Notes under the pieces: model-generated
Database searches by the model: none
Told to the model about the DNA's origin: nothing
What the model saw: only the letters and a program-made list of their open reading frames with translations
Shown: in pieces, positions 56,511 through 64,000 of the stretch
Layout: the number at the start of each line of letters is the position of its first letter
Position numbering within the stretch: position 1 is the stretch's first letter
Position numbers and translations under genes: made by a program
Source of the DNA: Metabacillus idriensis
Lineage (GTDB): Bacteria; Bacillota; Bacilli; Bacillales; Bacillaceae
Reading direction: 5' to 3'
Assembly (NCBI RefSeq): GCF_009674765.1
Contig: NZ_WKKF01000005.1
Coordinates: 1 to 64,000 of the forward strand
DNA length: 64,000 nt

Positions 56511-56576
56511 CATTCTATCATTGCATTTTTTTCCAAGTATAATATAATACTAAAAAATCAGAAAGGCGGTTTTATT

Positions 56577-57140
56577 ATGAAAAATCCATTATTAATTGAT
56601 TTTCCGACTGAAATCACGACTGAAAGACTCTATATCCGGGCTCCGCGTCCGGACGATGGAAAAGAAGTCAATGCCGCCGTCAATGAATCTTTGAATGAGC
56701 TTAAACCGTGGATGCCTTTTGCTCAGAAACCCCCTGCACTTGAAGAGACGGAAGCAAATATTAGACAGGCGTGTGCAAAGTTCGTCTTGCGTGAGGATCT
56801 GAGGCTCCTTATCTTTGACCGTGAGCAAGGTCATTTTATCGGAAGCACGGGCTTTCACCGAATAGACTGGGATGTTCCCAAGGTGGAGATTGGATACTGG
56901 ATATCAACGAGATACGCAGGATATGGCTATATGATGGAAGCGGTTGAAGCTCTGACGATGTTTGCTGCAGAAGAGTTCGGGGCTAAACGGGTGGAAATCA
57001 GATGTGATCCTGAGAATATAAAAAGCCGCCGTATACCGGAGAAATTAGGTTTTATTTTAGAAGGAGTTCTTAGACAGGATGATGTTTCTGCTGACGGCAG
57101 GACATTGCGCGATACGTGTGTGTTTTCGAAAATTTTTTAA
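56577..57140 (+). CDS. GNAT-family N-acetyltransferase
   Basis: 187 aa, RimJ/RimL-type acetyltransferase. Fold landmarks: TERLYIRAPRPDDGKEVN at the N-terminus, FIGSTGFHRIDWDVPKVEIG (near 83), acetyl-CoA-binding RYAGYGYMMEAVEAL (near 108), and RCDPENIKSRRIPEKLGF (near 140). Substrate unknown; could be a protein N-terminus or an amino-sugar. ATG 56577 with AAAGGCGG. It ends 4 bp over the end of the convergent VanZ-like gene. Confidence 0.85.
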   Translation: MKNPLLIDFPTEITTERLYIRAPRPDDGKEVNAAVNESLNELKPWMPFAQKPPALEETEANIRQACAKFVLREDLRLLIFDREQGHFIGSTGFHRIDWDVPKVEIGYWISTRYAGYGYMMEAVEALTMFAAEEFGAKRVEIRCDPENIKSRRIPEKLGFILEGVLRQDDVSADGRTLRDTCVFSKIF

Positions 57141-57721
57141 TTTCTTTTAAGATAAACAGCTTTGCTGAAAATCGGATAGAAAGCAAAGCCTGTAAATATA
57201 CCAAGAACATTTAACATGAGATCATCAATATCGAGGCTTCCTCTGTTTGTCAGCAATTGTGAAATTTCCACTAATGCAATCACTGATACAGAATAAGCAA
57301 TTGTTTTCCTCTTGGAAGCTGCTCTGCTTTTAAGGTAAATGCCATAAGGGACAAACAAACCAATATTCGCTGCAAGATTATAGACAGCGATAATCGGTGA
57401 AACCTGACCTGAAAGATAGTAGCTGATTGTATCAAACGGAACGAGATTATAGCTGTTCCCTCCCGAATCCGGTCTCACAAACAGCAAGATCAGAAGACTG
57501 ATGGTATAAAGGATCAGACAAGCATAAAACAGCTTTTGCGGGACCATCATCACCTGCTTCTTCCATAAGGAAAGAAGAAATGCCGTGAGTGCCGTTACAC
57601 AGATCCATACCACAGCTATAACAACCGGGTGTAAATATGCGGTTAAGCGGAGCCATATCGGAAGCAGCAGAAAAAAGATGCTTTGCGAGACCGCAAGTGA
57701 AATCAAATACGTTTCTCTCAT
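57137..57721 (-). CDS. VanZ-family membrane protein
   Basis: 194 aa, five to six membrane helices, with VanZ-family features (YNLAANIGLFVPYGIYL near 118 and SQLLTNRGSLDIDDLMLNVLG near 153). VanZ proteins give low-level teicoplanin resistance in enterococci; most chromosomal members have no known role. ATG 57721. Convergent with the GNAT gene, sharing 4 bp. Confidence 0.82.
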   Translation of the reverse strand: MRETYLISLAVSQSIFFLLLPIWLRLTAYLHPVVIAVVWICVTALTAFLLSLWKKQVMMVPQKLFYACLILYTISLLILLFVRPDSGGNSYNLVPFDTISYYLSGQVSPIIAVYNLAANIGLFVPYGIYLKSRAASKRKTIAYSVSVIALVEISQLLTNRGSLDIDDLMLNVLGIFTGFAFYPIFSKAVYLKRN

Positions 57722-57739
57722 GTTCTAATACCTTTCAAC

Positions 57740-57782
57740 CTTATATTTTCTGAAGGCACTTTACACTAAAGTGCCTTCATTA
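57740..57782 (-). terminator. EndoQ gene terminator
   Basis: AAGGCACTTTA-CACT-AAAGTGCCTT hairpin, followed on the minus strand by cag-aaaatataa; weak T-run, so moderate support. Confidence 0.4.
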
Positions 57783-58946
57783 TTTAGGAGCGATTTTCCC
57801 GTACACTCCTCCACCGCCAGGAACAGCACTAAGCTTCCCCTCCCTCGCTGCGATGATATAATCTGCTGTTTTGGCCGGCAGGACCATTAAAAGATCCTTT
57901 CTTGAGATTTCATTTAAAATAACCATCTCAGTTCCAAACGCCGTTTTCAATTTTTCAAGCGTTTTTGGACCGATTCCAGGGATAAACTGCAAAGGCACTT
58001 GATGGATATATGGCGGACGCTGCGGTTTCTCAGCATTGTTGTCTGAGAGCTCTTTCAAGCGCGTGCTGACCCCTTTTGTCGATCTTTTGCTGCCGCAGCT
58101 TTGACAAACCATGTCCACTGACTCTTTTTGTGTGCCGCATTTCTCGCAGGTTGTGCCATAATACTTTCCTAAAAGCGGATTTAAGCCATGATTGGAAAGA
58201 ATCCCCCGGTTTCCTATTCCTTTTAGAGCCTTTTTCAGTTCTTCGAAGGATGGCTCTTCTAATTGAAGCTTCTGATACTCCCTTCCAATCTTAGCAAGAG
58301 AGTGTGCGTCAGAGTTTGTCAGAAAAGGATACGGATTCAGCTCAGACAGATGGGAGGCCATTTCAGTGTCAGAGCTTAAGCCAAGTTCAACCGCATCAAT
58401 CAAGCCAGGGTCCAACACTTCTTCAAGTGCAGAAGATACCCCGCTGCCGTACAGACTTTTATGGGGCGTGAAAATATGAGCCGGAATAAATAAGCCGCCA
58501 AGCTCGTATACTTTTCCCTGAAGAACCCGCGCATCTGCATATATTCTTTGCGTGCTTAATGTCCTATTTTTCAGCCGCAGCGACAGCCATTCGGAAAACT
58601 GCTTCATCTGCTGAATAGCCGGCATATAGACAAGCACATGCAATGGACCTTTGCATGTGGAGTCATATACTTCAATTTCAGAGCCCAGAATCATGGTGGT
58701 CTGTTTGAATTGAATTCCTCCCTCAGCATGCTCTGTCCAAAGTCCTTCATTCAAACCCTGCTCAAGCGTATCCAAAATCTCGGGTACGTGGCAGTCAATA
58801 ATTCCGATGATATCCATTCCTTTATGCTCGCTTGCTTCAATCAATATATTTTCAAGCGTAAGCTTATTTGAAGCAGTAATCTTAACAGGTTTGCCGGAAC
58901 GTGTTCGTCCGATATGAATATGTAAATCTGCAAAATAGGTATTCAT
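57780..58946 (-). CDS. endonuclease Q (YqxK), PHP-domain DNA repair nuclease
   Basis: 388 aa. PHP domain (1-225: DLHIHIGRTRSGKPVKIT, IIDCHVPEIL, PAHIFTPHKSLYG, FLTNSDAHSLAKIG) with metal-binding histidines; a zinc-binding pair CEKCG ... CQSCG (near 265-285) and a helix-hairpin-helix FIPGIGPKTLEKLKTAFG (near 320). EndoQ enzymes nick DNA 5' of deaminated bases (uracil, hypoxanthine, xanthine) and a Bacillus member has been studied. ATG 58946 just after the nudF stop. B. subtilis name YqxK. Confidence 0.88.
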   Translation of the reverse strand: MNTYFADLHIHIGRTRSGKPVKITASNKLTLENILIEASEHKGMDIIGIIDCHVPEILDTLEQGLNEGLWTEHAEGGIQFKQTTMILGSEIEVYDSTCKGPLHVLVYMPAIQQMKQFSEWLSLRLKNRTLSTQRIYADARVLQGKVYELGGLFIPAHIFTPHKSLYGSGVSSALEEVLDPGLIDAVELGLSSDTEMASHLSELNPYPFLTNSDAHSLAKIGREYQKLQLEEPSFEELKKALKGIGNRGILSNHGLNPLLGKYYGTTCEKCGTQKESVDMVCQSCGSKRSTKGVSTRLKELSDNNAEKPQRPPYIHQVPLQFIPGIGPKTLEKLKTAFGTEMVILNEISRKDLLMVLPAKTADYIIAAREGKLSAVPGGGGVYGKIAPK

Positions 58947-58947
58947 C

Positions 58948-59499
58948 TTATTTTTGAAGAGCCAGTTTCAGCTGCAAATACTGAACGGCGTATGCTGTTT
59001 TCGCATCGAAAATCCGCTGATCGTCAATCATTTGCTGCGCTTCCTCAAGTGTCACCTCCAGAACATCTACAAATTCATCCTCATCAAGCTCTGCCTTTTC
59101 GGTTAAAATCTGCAATTCTTCCGTAAAATATAAATGCACAAGTTCATCCGCAAACCCTGGTGAAGTATAAAAAGAGATTAAGTGCTGCAGCGAATCCGTT
59201 GTGTACCCTGTTTCTTCTTCTAATTCCCGTTTAGCCGTGACCTCAGGAGATTCCCCTTTTTCAAGCTTGCCGGCAGGGATCTCAACGAGGACACGCTCCA
59301 TTGCTTTCCGGTATTGCTGAACCATGACAATTTTGTTCTCTTTAGTGATGGCGATAACAGCGACCGCACCCGGGTGCTTAATAATTTCCCTTGTGCTTGT
59401 TTTTCCATTCGGAAGCTCTACTTCTTCTAAGTACAAATCAATAATTCGACCGGAAAATAATTTTTCAGATGATTTTGTTGTTTCTTTTAAATGATTCAT
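58948..59499 (-). CDS. nudF: ADP-ribose pyrophosphatase
   Basis: Nudix hydrolase, 183 aa, that splits ADP-ribose to AMP and ribose 5-phosphate. The Nudix box GESPEVTAKRELEEETGY (near 78) and upstream IPAGKLEKGE are complete; C-terminal FVDVLEVTLEEAQQMI typical. ATG 59499 with GGAGG at 7 nt; the first ATG at 59505 is too close. Adjacent to EndoQ, and likely in one transcript. B. subtilis NudF/YqkG. Confidence 0.94.
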   Translation of the reverse strand: MNHLKETTKSSEKLFSGRIIDLYLEEVELPNGKTSTREIIKHPGAVAVIAITKENKIVMVQQYRKAMERVLVEIPAGKLEKGESPEVTAKRELEEETGYTTDSLQHLISFYTSPGFADELVHLYFTEELQILTEKAELDEDEFVDVLEVTLEEAQQMIDDQRIFDAKTAYAVQYLQLKLALQK

Positions 59500-59556
59500 A
59501 CTCATTCCTCCGCGTTCTACAAATTCTGCTTTTCACATACATTTTATCATATTTAG

Positions 59557-59745
59557 AAAAGCGGAACCGACTGTTTAGACCCGACAGACAAATAAGGATA
59601 AGGCTGAAAAGGCGCTTTTTGCCTTTACAGACGGAGCCGTTTTGGCCGAGGGGCTAGGAGGCGGAGCTAGACACCACGAAAAGCGGAAGCGCCCGTTTAG
59701 CTCAGGCAGGACGGGTTCGAGCTGGCGCGGAACAAAGATAGATGA
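59557..59745 (+). repeat. dispersed intergenic repeat, family 2, copy B
   Basis: Contains AAGGCGCTTTTTGCCTTTA, GAGCCGTTTTGGCCGAGG and GCCCGTTTAGCTCAGGCAGG, matching 12383-12500; also AAAGCGGAAGCGCCC like 38966-38985. It fills the gap between nudF and mciZ. Confidence 0.7.
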
Positions 59746-59796
59746 GAAAAAATTAATACTCCTCACCAATTAACGAAAGAAACGAGGCGAGCGCAT

Positions 59797-59919
59797 ATGA
59801 AGATCTACCTTCTTGACAAAGGCGTCGTGCTGGTCGGCAAAGCTTGGGAAGTCCGGGAAAAACTGAAGGAATACAGCCGGAAATATGAAACGGTTGAACA
59901 GTGGACAAAAGATAAGTAA
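59797..59919 (+). CDS. mciZ: MciZ, mother-cell inhibitor of FtsZ
   Basis: 40-aa peptide. The central KGVVLVGKAWEVREKLKEY closely follows the B. subtilis MciZ core (KGVVLVGKAWEIRAKLKEY), and both length and position (between nudF and yqkF) agree. MciZ binds the FtsZ minus end and blocks Z-ring assembly in the mother cell during sporulation. ATG 59797 follows GAGGCGAG. Too short for ordinary gene finders; N- and C-terminal residues differ from B. subtilis. Confidence 0.92.
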   Translation: MKIYLLDKGVVLVGKAWEVREKLKEYSRKYETVEQWTKDK

Positions 59920-59988
59920 GCGTCACAATTGCATTTCCACCTCTCTTGTACTAATGTCTAATCAAGACATATAGGCAGGAGTGATACG

Positions 59989-60894
59989 ATGAATAAAAGA
60001 CAATTGGGCACATCAGATTTAATGGTCAGTGAATTGGGACTTGGCTGCATGTCTCTTGGAACAGATAAAGAACAGGCTGAATCCATCATTGATGCAGCTC
60101 TATATGAAGGAATCAATTATTTTGATACAGCGGATTTGTATGATTTCGGATTAAATGAAGAGTTTGTAGGCGATGCCTTAAAAAAACGAAGAAAAGATAT
60201 CATTCTTGCAACGAAAGCCGGAAACCGCTGGAACGAGAACAAAGACGGCTGGACGTGGGATCCCTCTAAAGCCTATATAAAAGAAGCGGTGAAAAACAGC
60301 CTTAAACGATTAAAGACAGATTACATCGATTTGTATCAGCTGCATGGCGGCACAATGGAAGATAACATTGACGAAACGATTGAAGCGTTTGAAGATCTGA
60401 AAAAAGAAGGCGTCATCCGCTATTACGGAATATCTTCGATTCGTCCAAATGTCATTAAGCAGTACTTGGAAAAATCATCGATCGTATCCGTCATGATGCA
60501 GTACAGTCTGCTCGACAGACGTCCTGAGGAATGGTTTTCTCTTCTTAAGGATCAAAACGTCAGCGTGATTGGAAGAGGTCCTATGGCAAAGGGTCTTCTA
60601 ACAGACAATTGGGAGTCCAAGCTCTCTGAGAAAGGCTATTTATCCTATAGCGAAGAGGAACTGCATCAGCTGCTTCCATCCATCGATGCTGAAACTGATT
60701 TATCGATGACAGAAACCGCCGTTCAGTACTGTCTGAAGCAGGCTGCAGTAGGATCCATCATTCCGGGTGCCAGCAAAATTGAACAGGTTCAGGCTAATTG
60801 CCGTGCTGCAAATGCTCGTCCTCTATCTGGCGAGGAATATATAGCGCTGCAGGCACTTACGAAATTTGATAAATATGAGCAGCATCGGTCATAA
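59989..60894 (+). CDS. yqkF: aldo/keto reductase YqkF
   Basis: NADPH-dependent aldo/keto reductase, 301 aa. Catalytic tetrad: Asp and Tyr in NYFDTADLYDFG (near 43-54), Lys in ILATKAGN (near 72), His in YQLHGG (near 119); cofactor region near SIIPGASKIEQVQANC. Physiological substrate unknown. ATG 59989 with GGCAGGAG. A 17-bp palindrome lies just upstream. Same order as B. subtilis nudF-mciZ-yqkF. Confidence 0.92.
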   Translation: MNKRQLGTSDLMVSELGLGCMSLGTDKEQAESIIDAALYEGINYFDTADLYDFGLNEEFVGDALKKRRKDIILATKAGNRWNENKDGWTWDPSKAYIKEAVKNSLKRLKTDYIDLYQLHGGTMEDNIDETIEAFEDLKKEGVIRYYGISSIRPNVIKQYLEKSSIVSVMMQYSLLDRRPEEWFSLLKDQNVSVIGRGPMAKGLLTDNWESKLSEKGYLSYSEEELHQLLPSIDAETDLSMTETAVQYCLKQAAVGSIIPGASKIEQVQANCRAANARPLSGEEYIALQALTKFDKYEQHRS

Positions 60895-60905
60895 GGAATA
60901 GTTTA

Positions 60906-60942
60906 GAAGGTCTCCCCGGGTGTGGGGAGCCTTTTTTATCCC
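60906..60942 (+). terminator. yqkF terminator
   Basis: GGTCTCCCC-GGGTGT-GGGGAGCC then TTTTTTAT. Confidence 0.85.
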
Positions 60943-60981
60943 TCTCTTACTCGTTTATAGCCCTCATTGACTTCCTATTAT

Positions 60982-61440
60982 TCAAGAAAAAATATATTGA
61001 TCAATCTCAAACTCTGCTTGTATCTCATTTAAGGTAGATATTACTTCATTGTCTAAGTAATACGCAGGAGACTGTCCATTTTCCATTTTAGTAATAACTG
61101 TAAATAAGTAGGTCAAATTCCATAATAAATGTTGGTGCTACCGCTTTGGCATTGATACTATGCTTCGCCCTTTCGACCGCAAGTGCTTTCGTCAACTACA
61201 AGGCTTCCTTTACTGGACCTGTAAGCCGCACGTTTATAATAACCGACAAATGCCATTTGAGAGGAAATATTAAAAATTCTGCCACTGCTTTGAGCAATCA
61301 AATATTTTGCAGCTGCCTGACTGCTGAAAAATGCGGATTTCAAATTCAAATCGAGAACAGTGTTCCAATCTTCTTCTGTAACTCCCATCGCTGGCTTAGC
61401 GATATTTACACAGCATTATTCTTCCCTCTTATTACTTTCC
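60982..61440 (-). pseudogene. decayed short-chain dehydrogenase/reductase
   Basis: Minus strand encodes SDR pieces in three frames: NIAKPAMGVTEEDWNTVLDL...NLKSAFFSSQAAAKYLI and FNISSQMAFVGYYKRAAYRS (61205-61405), then after a frameshift LTKALAVERAKHSINAKAVA-PTFI (61120-61190), then YYLDNEVISTLNEIQ (about 61000-61070) before a stop at 60982. The N-terminal nucleotide-binding part is missing. These fit the middle and C-terminal part of a KduD-like SDR. Ends are approximate. It supports decay of an older sugar locus. Confidence 0.72.
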
Positions 61441-61489
61441 CAGGAATTGCCTTTGCATAGTTGTCGTTGTAGAATTTCGAAGACAAAAA

Positions 61490-61540
61490 ACCCGATTATT
61501 TGAAACGCTTGTTAAACGTTTCAAATAATCGGGTTATAGT
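61490..61540 (-). terminator. terminator of the FAD oxidoreductase gene
   Basis: Perfect 19-bp inverted repeat AACCCGATTATTTGAAACG / CGTTTCAAATAATCGGGTT around CTTGTTAAA, followed on the minus strand by TTTTTTGTC. Confidence 0.85.
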
Positions 61541-61574
61541 CGTTAAGATAGTTAAGATAATATCCTCTATTTTT

Positions 61575-62915
61575 CTAAATTCTTAAAACCATTCCATCTT
61601 CTACAAGCTGTTTTTGAAGCTCTTTGACATTAATTTTCGATGGTGTTGTGCCAATTGTATGGGCAAGTGCAGCCGCAGTCCCAGCTGCCTGTCCAGCTGC
61701 CATAGCGCTCGGAGTTAACCGAGTGGTCGCAAGTGCTTCATGGGAAGCAGACATACAGCGTCCGGCTACTAGTAAATTCTCGATTTTCTTCGGAACTAGG
61801 CAGCCGTAAGGAATATCGAATGAACCATCGCCCTCAACAAATGCGATTTCCATCCCTCTTCCGCTCGGAGCGTGAATATCAATAGGATATCCGCTTTTTG
61901 CAATGACGGCGTCAAACTTCCGTCCGGCTACAACATCCTCTTTAGTTAATACATATTCTCCTTCAATTCTGCGGGATTCACGAATTCCAATTTGCGCACC
62001 TGTGCTGGAAATTGAGGCATTTTCAAAACCAGGGATCCACTTATTAAGAAAATCGGCCACCATTAGCACCTGTTTGCGGCCTTCGAATTCAGCCTTAGTT
62101 AAATCCTCAATCTTCGTTCCATCCAAATCCTGAACTCTCGTCATATTCACGAGTACTTCATCTTCAGCCGGGCCTGCAAAGAACAAAACCTGGTCACGAT
62201 TTATTGGTAAATTCGCTTCCTTCCATTCCTTATAAAATCCCTGTACTGCAGTTAACGGCAGCTCAGGAATTTCTTCAAATGGGGTTTTTCTAAAAAAGTT
62301 TTCGGGATGCTTGATCATTTGTTCTTTCACTTTTTGAAGATCGACGCCTCTCATTCTGAACTTCATCGTTAATGGCTGAGTTTTCTGGTCATCATCACGG
62401 CCTTTAAGAGTTGGGGCTCCTGAAAGGTACGCGATGTCAGCATCGCCGGAAGTATCTACAAACACGTCTGCGTAAACCCTTTGACGTCCTGACTTTGATG
62501 TAATCTCAATATATTGAATGTGATCATTTTCAACTTCAACATGATCTACAAAGCTATGAACTAATAAATCAGCTCCGGCTTCTTCAAGCATTTCAACAGC
62601 TAGCACTTTGTACACCTCGGGATCATATGGGGTTACGGAATAGACAAACCCGCACGTATCACGAAGGTGCCCCGGCGAAGCACCGCGATCCTTTAAGCGC
62701 TGGACAATTTCCTCAGCAATCCCTTTAATCACCTGTGTCCCATTTTCAGTGTGGTAAGTCATCCACGGGTAAACACTTGCAATTGTGGACATCCCCCCAA
62801 GAAAACCATGTCTTTCTACTAATAATACTTTTTTATGTTTACGGCCTGCAGCAATAGCGGCGTTGATTCCGGCTGGCCCGCCGCCCACTACGACAATATC
62901 ATACTGTTTTGTCAT
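61575..62915 (-). CDS. FAD-dependent oxidoreductase
   Basis: 446 aa, FAD_oxidored family. N-terminal dinucleotide fold VVVGGGPAGINAAIAAGRKH (near 8-27), substrate-loop ERHGFLGGMSTIASV (near 34), FVDTSGDADIAYLSGAP (near 150) and C-terminal LVAGRCMSASHEALATTRLT. It probably oxidises an alcohol or sugar derivative; exact substrate not seen. ATG 62915 with AGGAGG. Divergent from a PTS EIIC gene with shared operator-like repeats between, and next to a decayed SDR, all typical of sugar-utilisation loci. Confidence 0.82.
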   Translation of the reverse strand: MTKQYDIVVVGGGPAGINAAIAAGRKHKKVLLVERHGFLGGMSTIASVYPWMTYHTENGTQVIKGIAEEIVQRLKDRGASPGHLRDTCGFVYSVTPYDPEVYKVLAVEMLEEAGADLLVHSFVDHVEVENDHIQYIEITSKSGRQRVYADVFVDTSGDADIAYLSGAPTLKGRDDDQKTQPLTMKFRMRGVDLQKVKEQMIKHPENFFRKTPFEEIPELPLTAVQGFYKEWKEANLPINRDQVLFFAGPAEDEVLVNMTRVQDLDGTKIEDLTKAEFEGRKQVLMVADFLNKWIPGFENASISSTGAQIGIRESRRIEGEYVLTKEDVVAGRKFDAVIAKSGYPIDIHAPSGRGMEIAFVEGDGSFDIPYGCLVPKKIENLLVAGRCMSASHEALATTRLTPSAMAAGQAAGTAAALAHTIGTTPSKINVKELQKQLVEDGMVLRI

Positions 62916-62949
62916 TTTTGTTCCTCCTAAAAGAAGCTTGTTGGTTCTA

Positions 62950-63043
62950 CTAGTATACTAGCCGAAGAAGGCGGACTTTTTCTATAAAAGAACGAATGTT
63001 AAAACATGTTTCAAACAGGGAAGCATCTAAAAAACATGTTTTG
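62950..63043. promoter_or_regulatory. divergent control region with palindromes
   Basis: Minus-strand -10 TATACT (62952-62957) lies inside the perfect palindrome CTAGTATACTAG (62950-62961). Two copies of AAAACATGTTT (centres 63006.5 and 63036.5) are exactly 30 bp apart, near three helical turns, between the FAD oxidoreductase and PTS genes: likely operators of one local regulator. Confidence 0.6.
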
Positions 63044-63133
63044 AGAATTGCCATTTACGATAAATGCTGTGCTATAGTTACGTTGTTGAAAACGCAATCA
63101 TGTATATGCAGAGGTTTTATAGGGGGGGTTTAT

Positions 63134-64000
63134 ATGAAAAAGAAATTACAAAGTTATTTATCAATGCTTGGTCGATCGTTTCTTTTAGCAGTAGCGGTTA
63201 TGTCATTCTTCGTCCTGCTGTTAACACTTGGTGCGGTTCTGAAAAACCCGCATTTTATTGAAGCGGCTCCATTCTTAGGGAGCATTTGGATTCAATTTGT
63301 TGCTAATGCGCTTAGTGAGTCTGGCCTCGTTGTAATCCGGTTTATGCCGATCGTATTTGCAGTATCTATCGCAATAGGCATGTCGGAAAAGGGATCTAAG
63401 GATCTTGCAGCTTTTTCAGCTGTTATCGGCTACTTATTTATGATCACTTTCTCCGGCTTGACGATGTCCACTTTCGGCATGGCAGTGCCTCCCGATGTTT
63501 TAGTTGGCGAAAACAATATGGTAAGCATCACCCAAACGCTCGATATGAGAAAAGCGATGCAGACGATGATTCTTGGTGTCCAAACGATTGATACTGGGGT
63601 ACTTGGAGGTGTGATCGTTGGTACCGTCGCAGCATGGGCAACCAAACGATACAAGTCAAAATCACTGCCGATGATTTTCAGCTTTTATCAAGGTAAGCAT
63701 TTCCCTCCAATTGCTACTGGCTTCGTCTTTATGCTTGTGGGTATCGCAATTCCGTTTATCTGGCCAATTATCGGCGGCGGAATATACAGCGCTGCCCAAA
63801 TTGTCACAGGAGCAGGGGTAGTTGGTTCATTCCTATTCGGTTTTATCGAAAGAATATTGATTCCAACTGGTCTTCACCACGTTTGGTACTCTTTGGCTCA
63901 CTTTACTCCTGTTGGAGGAGTAAAAGAAATCTGCGGGGAAGTTTACACAGGGACAAAGGCTATTACAACAGGGGCGCTTGGCTGTGGCCAGTTCAGCGGA
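63134..64000 (+). CDS. PTS transporter EIIC component (partial, runs off the window)
   Basis: At least 289 codons, open to the end of the window. Sugar-permease subunit of the glucose/glucoside-type phosphotransferase systems, with at least six membrane helices: MKKKLQSYLSMLGRSFLLAVAV start, NPHFIEAAPFLGSIWIQFVA, VSIAIGMSEKGSKDLAAFSA (near 80), IDTGVLGGVIVGTVAA, SFYQGKHFPPIATGF and the EIIC signature near FIERILIPTGLHHVWYSLAHF (in parts). ATG 63134 with AGGGGGGG. Downstream IIB/IIA domains, if any, lie outside. Substrate unknown. Confidence 0.87.
   Translation, partial: MKKKLQSYLSMLGRSFLLAVAVMSFFVLLLTLGAVLKNPHFIEAAPFLGSIWIQFVANALSESGLVVIRFMPIVFAVSIAIGMSEKGSKDLAAFSAVIGYLFMITFSGLTMSTFGMAVPPDVLVGENNMVSITQTLDMRKAMQTMILGVQTIDTGVLGGVIVGTVAAWATKRYKSKSLPMIFSFYQGKHFPPIATGFVFMLVGIAIPFIWPIIGGGIYSAAQIVTGAGVVGSFLFGFIERILIPTGLHHVWYSLAHFTPVGGVKEICGEVYTGTKAITTGALGCGQFSG

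Noticed and set aside
61146-61460. 104-codon plus-strand open frame
   Set aside because: Antisense of the decayed SDR gene, which gives clear homology on the minus strand.

Overview
The window is a chromosome segment of a Bacillus-like, endospore-forming Firmicute (Bacillaceae). It carries the spoIIA, spoVA, spmAB-dacB, dacF and spoIIM sporulation genes, sigX-rsiX, the res cytochrome c/respiration operon and the rib operon. Gene order follows the Bacillus subtilis gudB-to-yqkF region closely, and ribosome binding sites are strong GGAGG types. No rRNA, tRNA, CRISPR array, insertion sequence or prophage was seen. The species cannot be named from the sequence alone.

Layout, left to right. 0.2-9.2 kb: gudB, mecB, a B12-binding MerR regulator with CarH/LitR-type residues, two poorly known genes, then ypbF-ypbE-ypbD-recQ-ypbB. 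9.4-12.4 kb: ferredoxin, the riboflavin transporter gene ribU behind an FMN riboswitch, and serA. 12.5-15.8 kb: a sporulation-type histidine kinase, a PHP-family histidinol-phosphatase-like gene and an M23/LysM cell-wall protein. 16.2-18 kb: rsiX and sigX, with a textbook SigX autoregulatory promoter. 18-20.1 kb: a B12 module made of a cobalamin riboswitch, a DUF4430 lipoprotein, an ECF S component and a PduO-type adenosyltransferase. 20.2-27 kb: resEDCBA and rluB. 27.5-32.5 kb: spmB-spmA-dacB, ypuI and scpBA. 32.7-37.7 kb: a 29-residue YjcZ-like protein, ypuF and the FMN-riboswitch-controlled ribDE-ribBA-ribH-(37-codon ORF)-ribT operon. 37.8-39.5 kb: 52-bp tandem repeats, a frameshifted NERD-domain gene and ppiB. 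39.7-50.3 kb: ypuA, lysA, spoVAA-AF, spoIIAA-AB-sigF and dacF. 50.4-55.8 kb: pdp-punA-drm, xerD, yqzK and fur. 55.8-60.9 kb: spoIIM, a GNAT and a VanZ-like gene, EndoQ, nudF, the cell-division inhibitor gene mciZ and yqkF. 60.9-64 kb: an accessory-looking locus with a decayed SDR gene, an FAD oxidoreductase and a divergent PTS EIIC gene that runs off the window.

Working together: one FMN riboswitch governs riboflavin synthesis and the other riboflavin uptake. The B12 module would capture, import and adenosylate cobalamin; the MerR protein 15 kb away carries the residues used to bind adenosylcobalamin in light-sensing CarH/LitR regulators, so both sides of a B12-dependent response may be present. 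Sporulation genes are preceded by recognisable SigH, SigF, SigG and SigE promoters. Two families of dispersed intergenic repeats fill much of the non-coding space. Most of the window is conserved core genome. The less ordinary parts are the B12 module with the CarH-like regulator, the small ORFs, the broken NERD gene, the 52-bp repeats and the right-end sugar locus.
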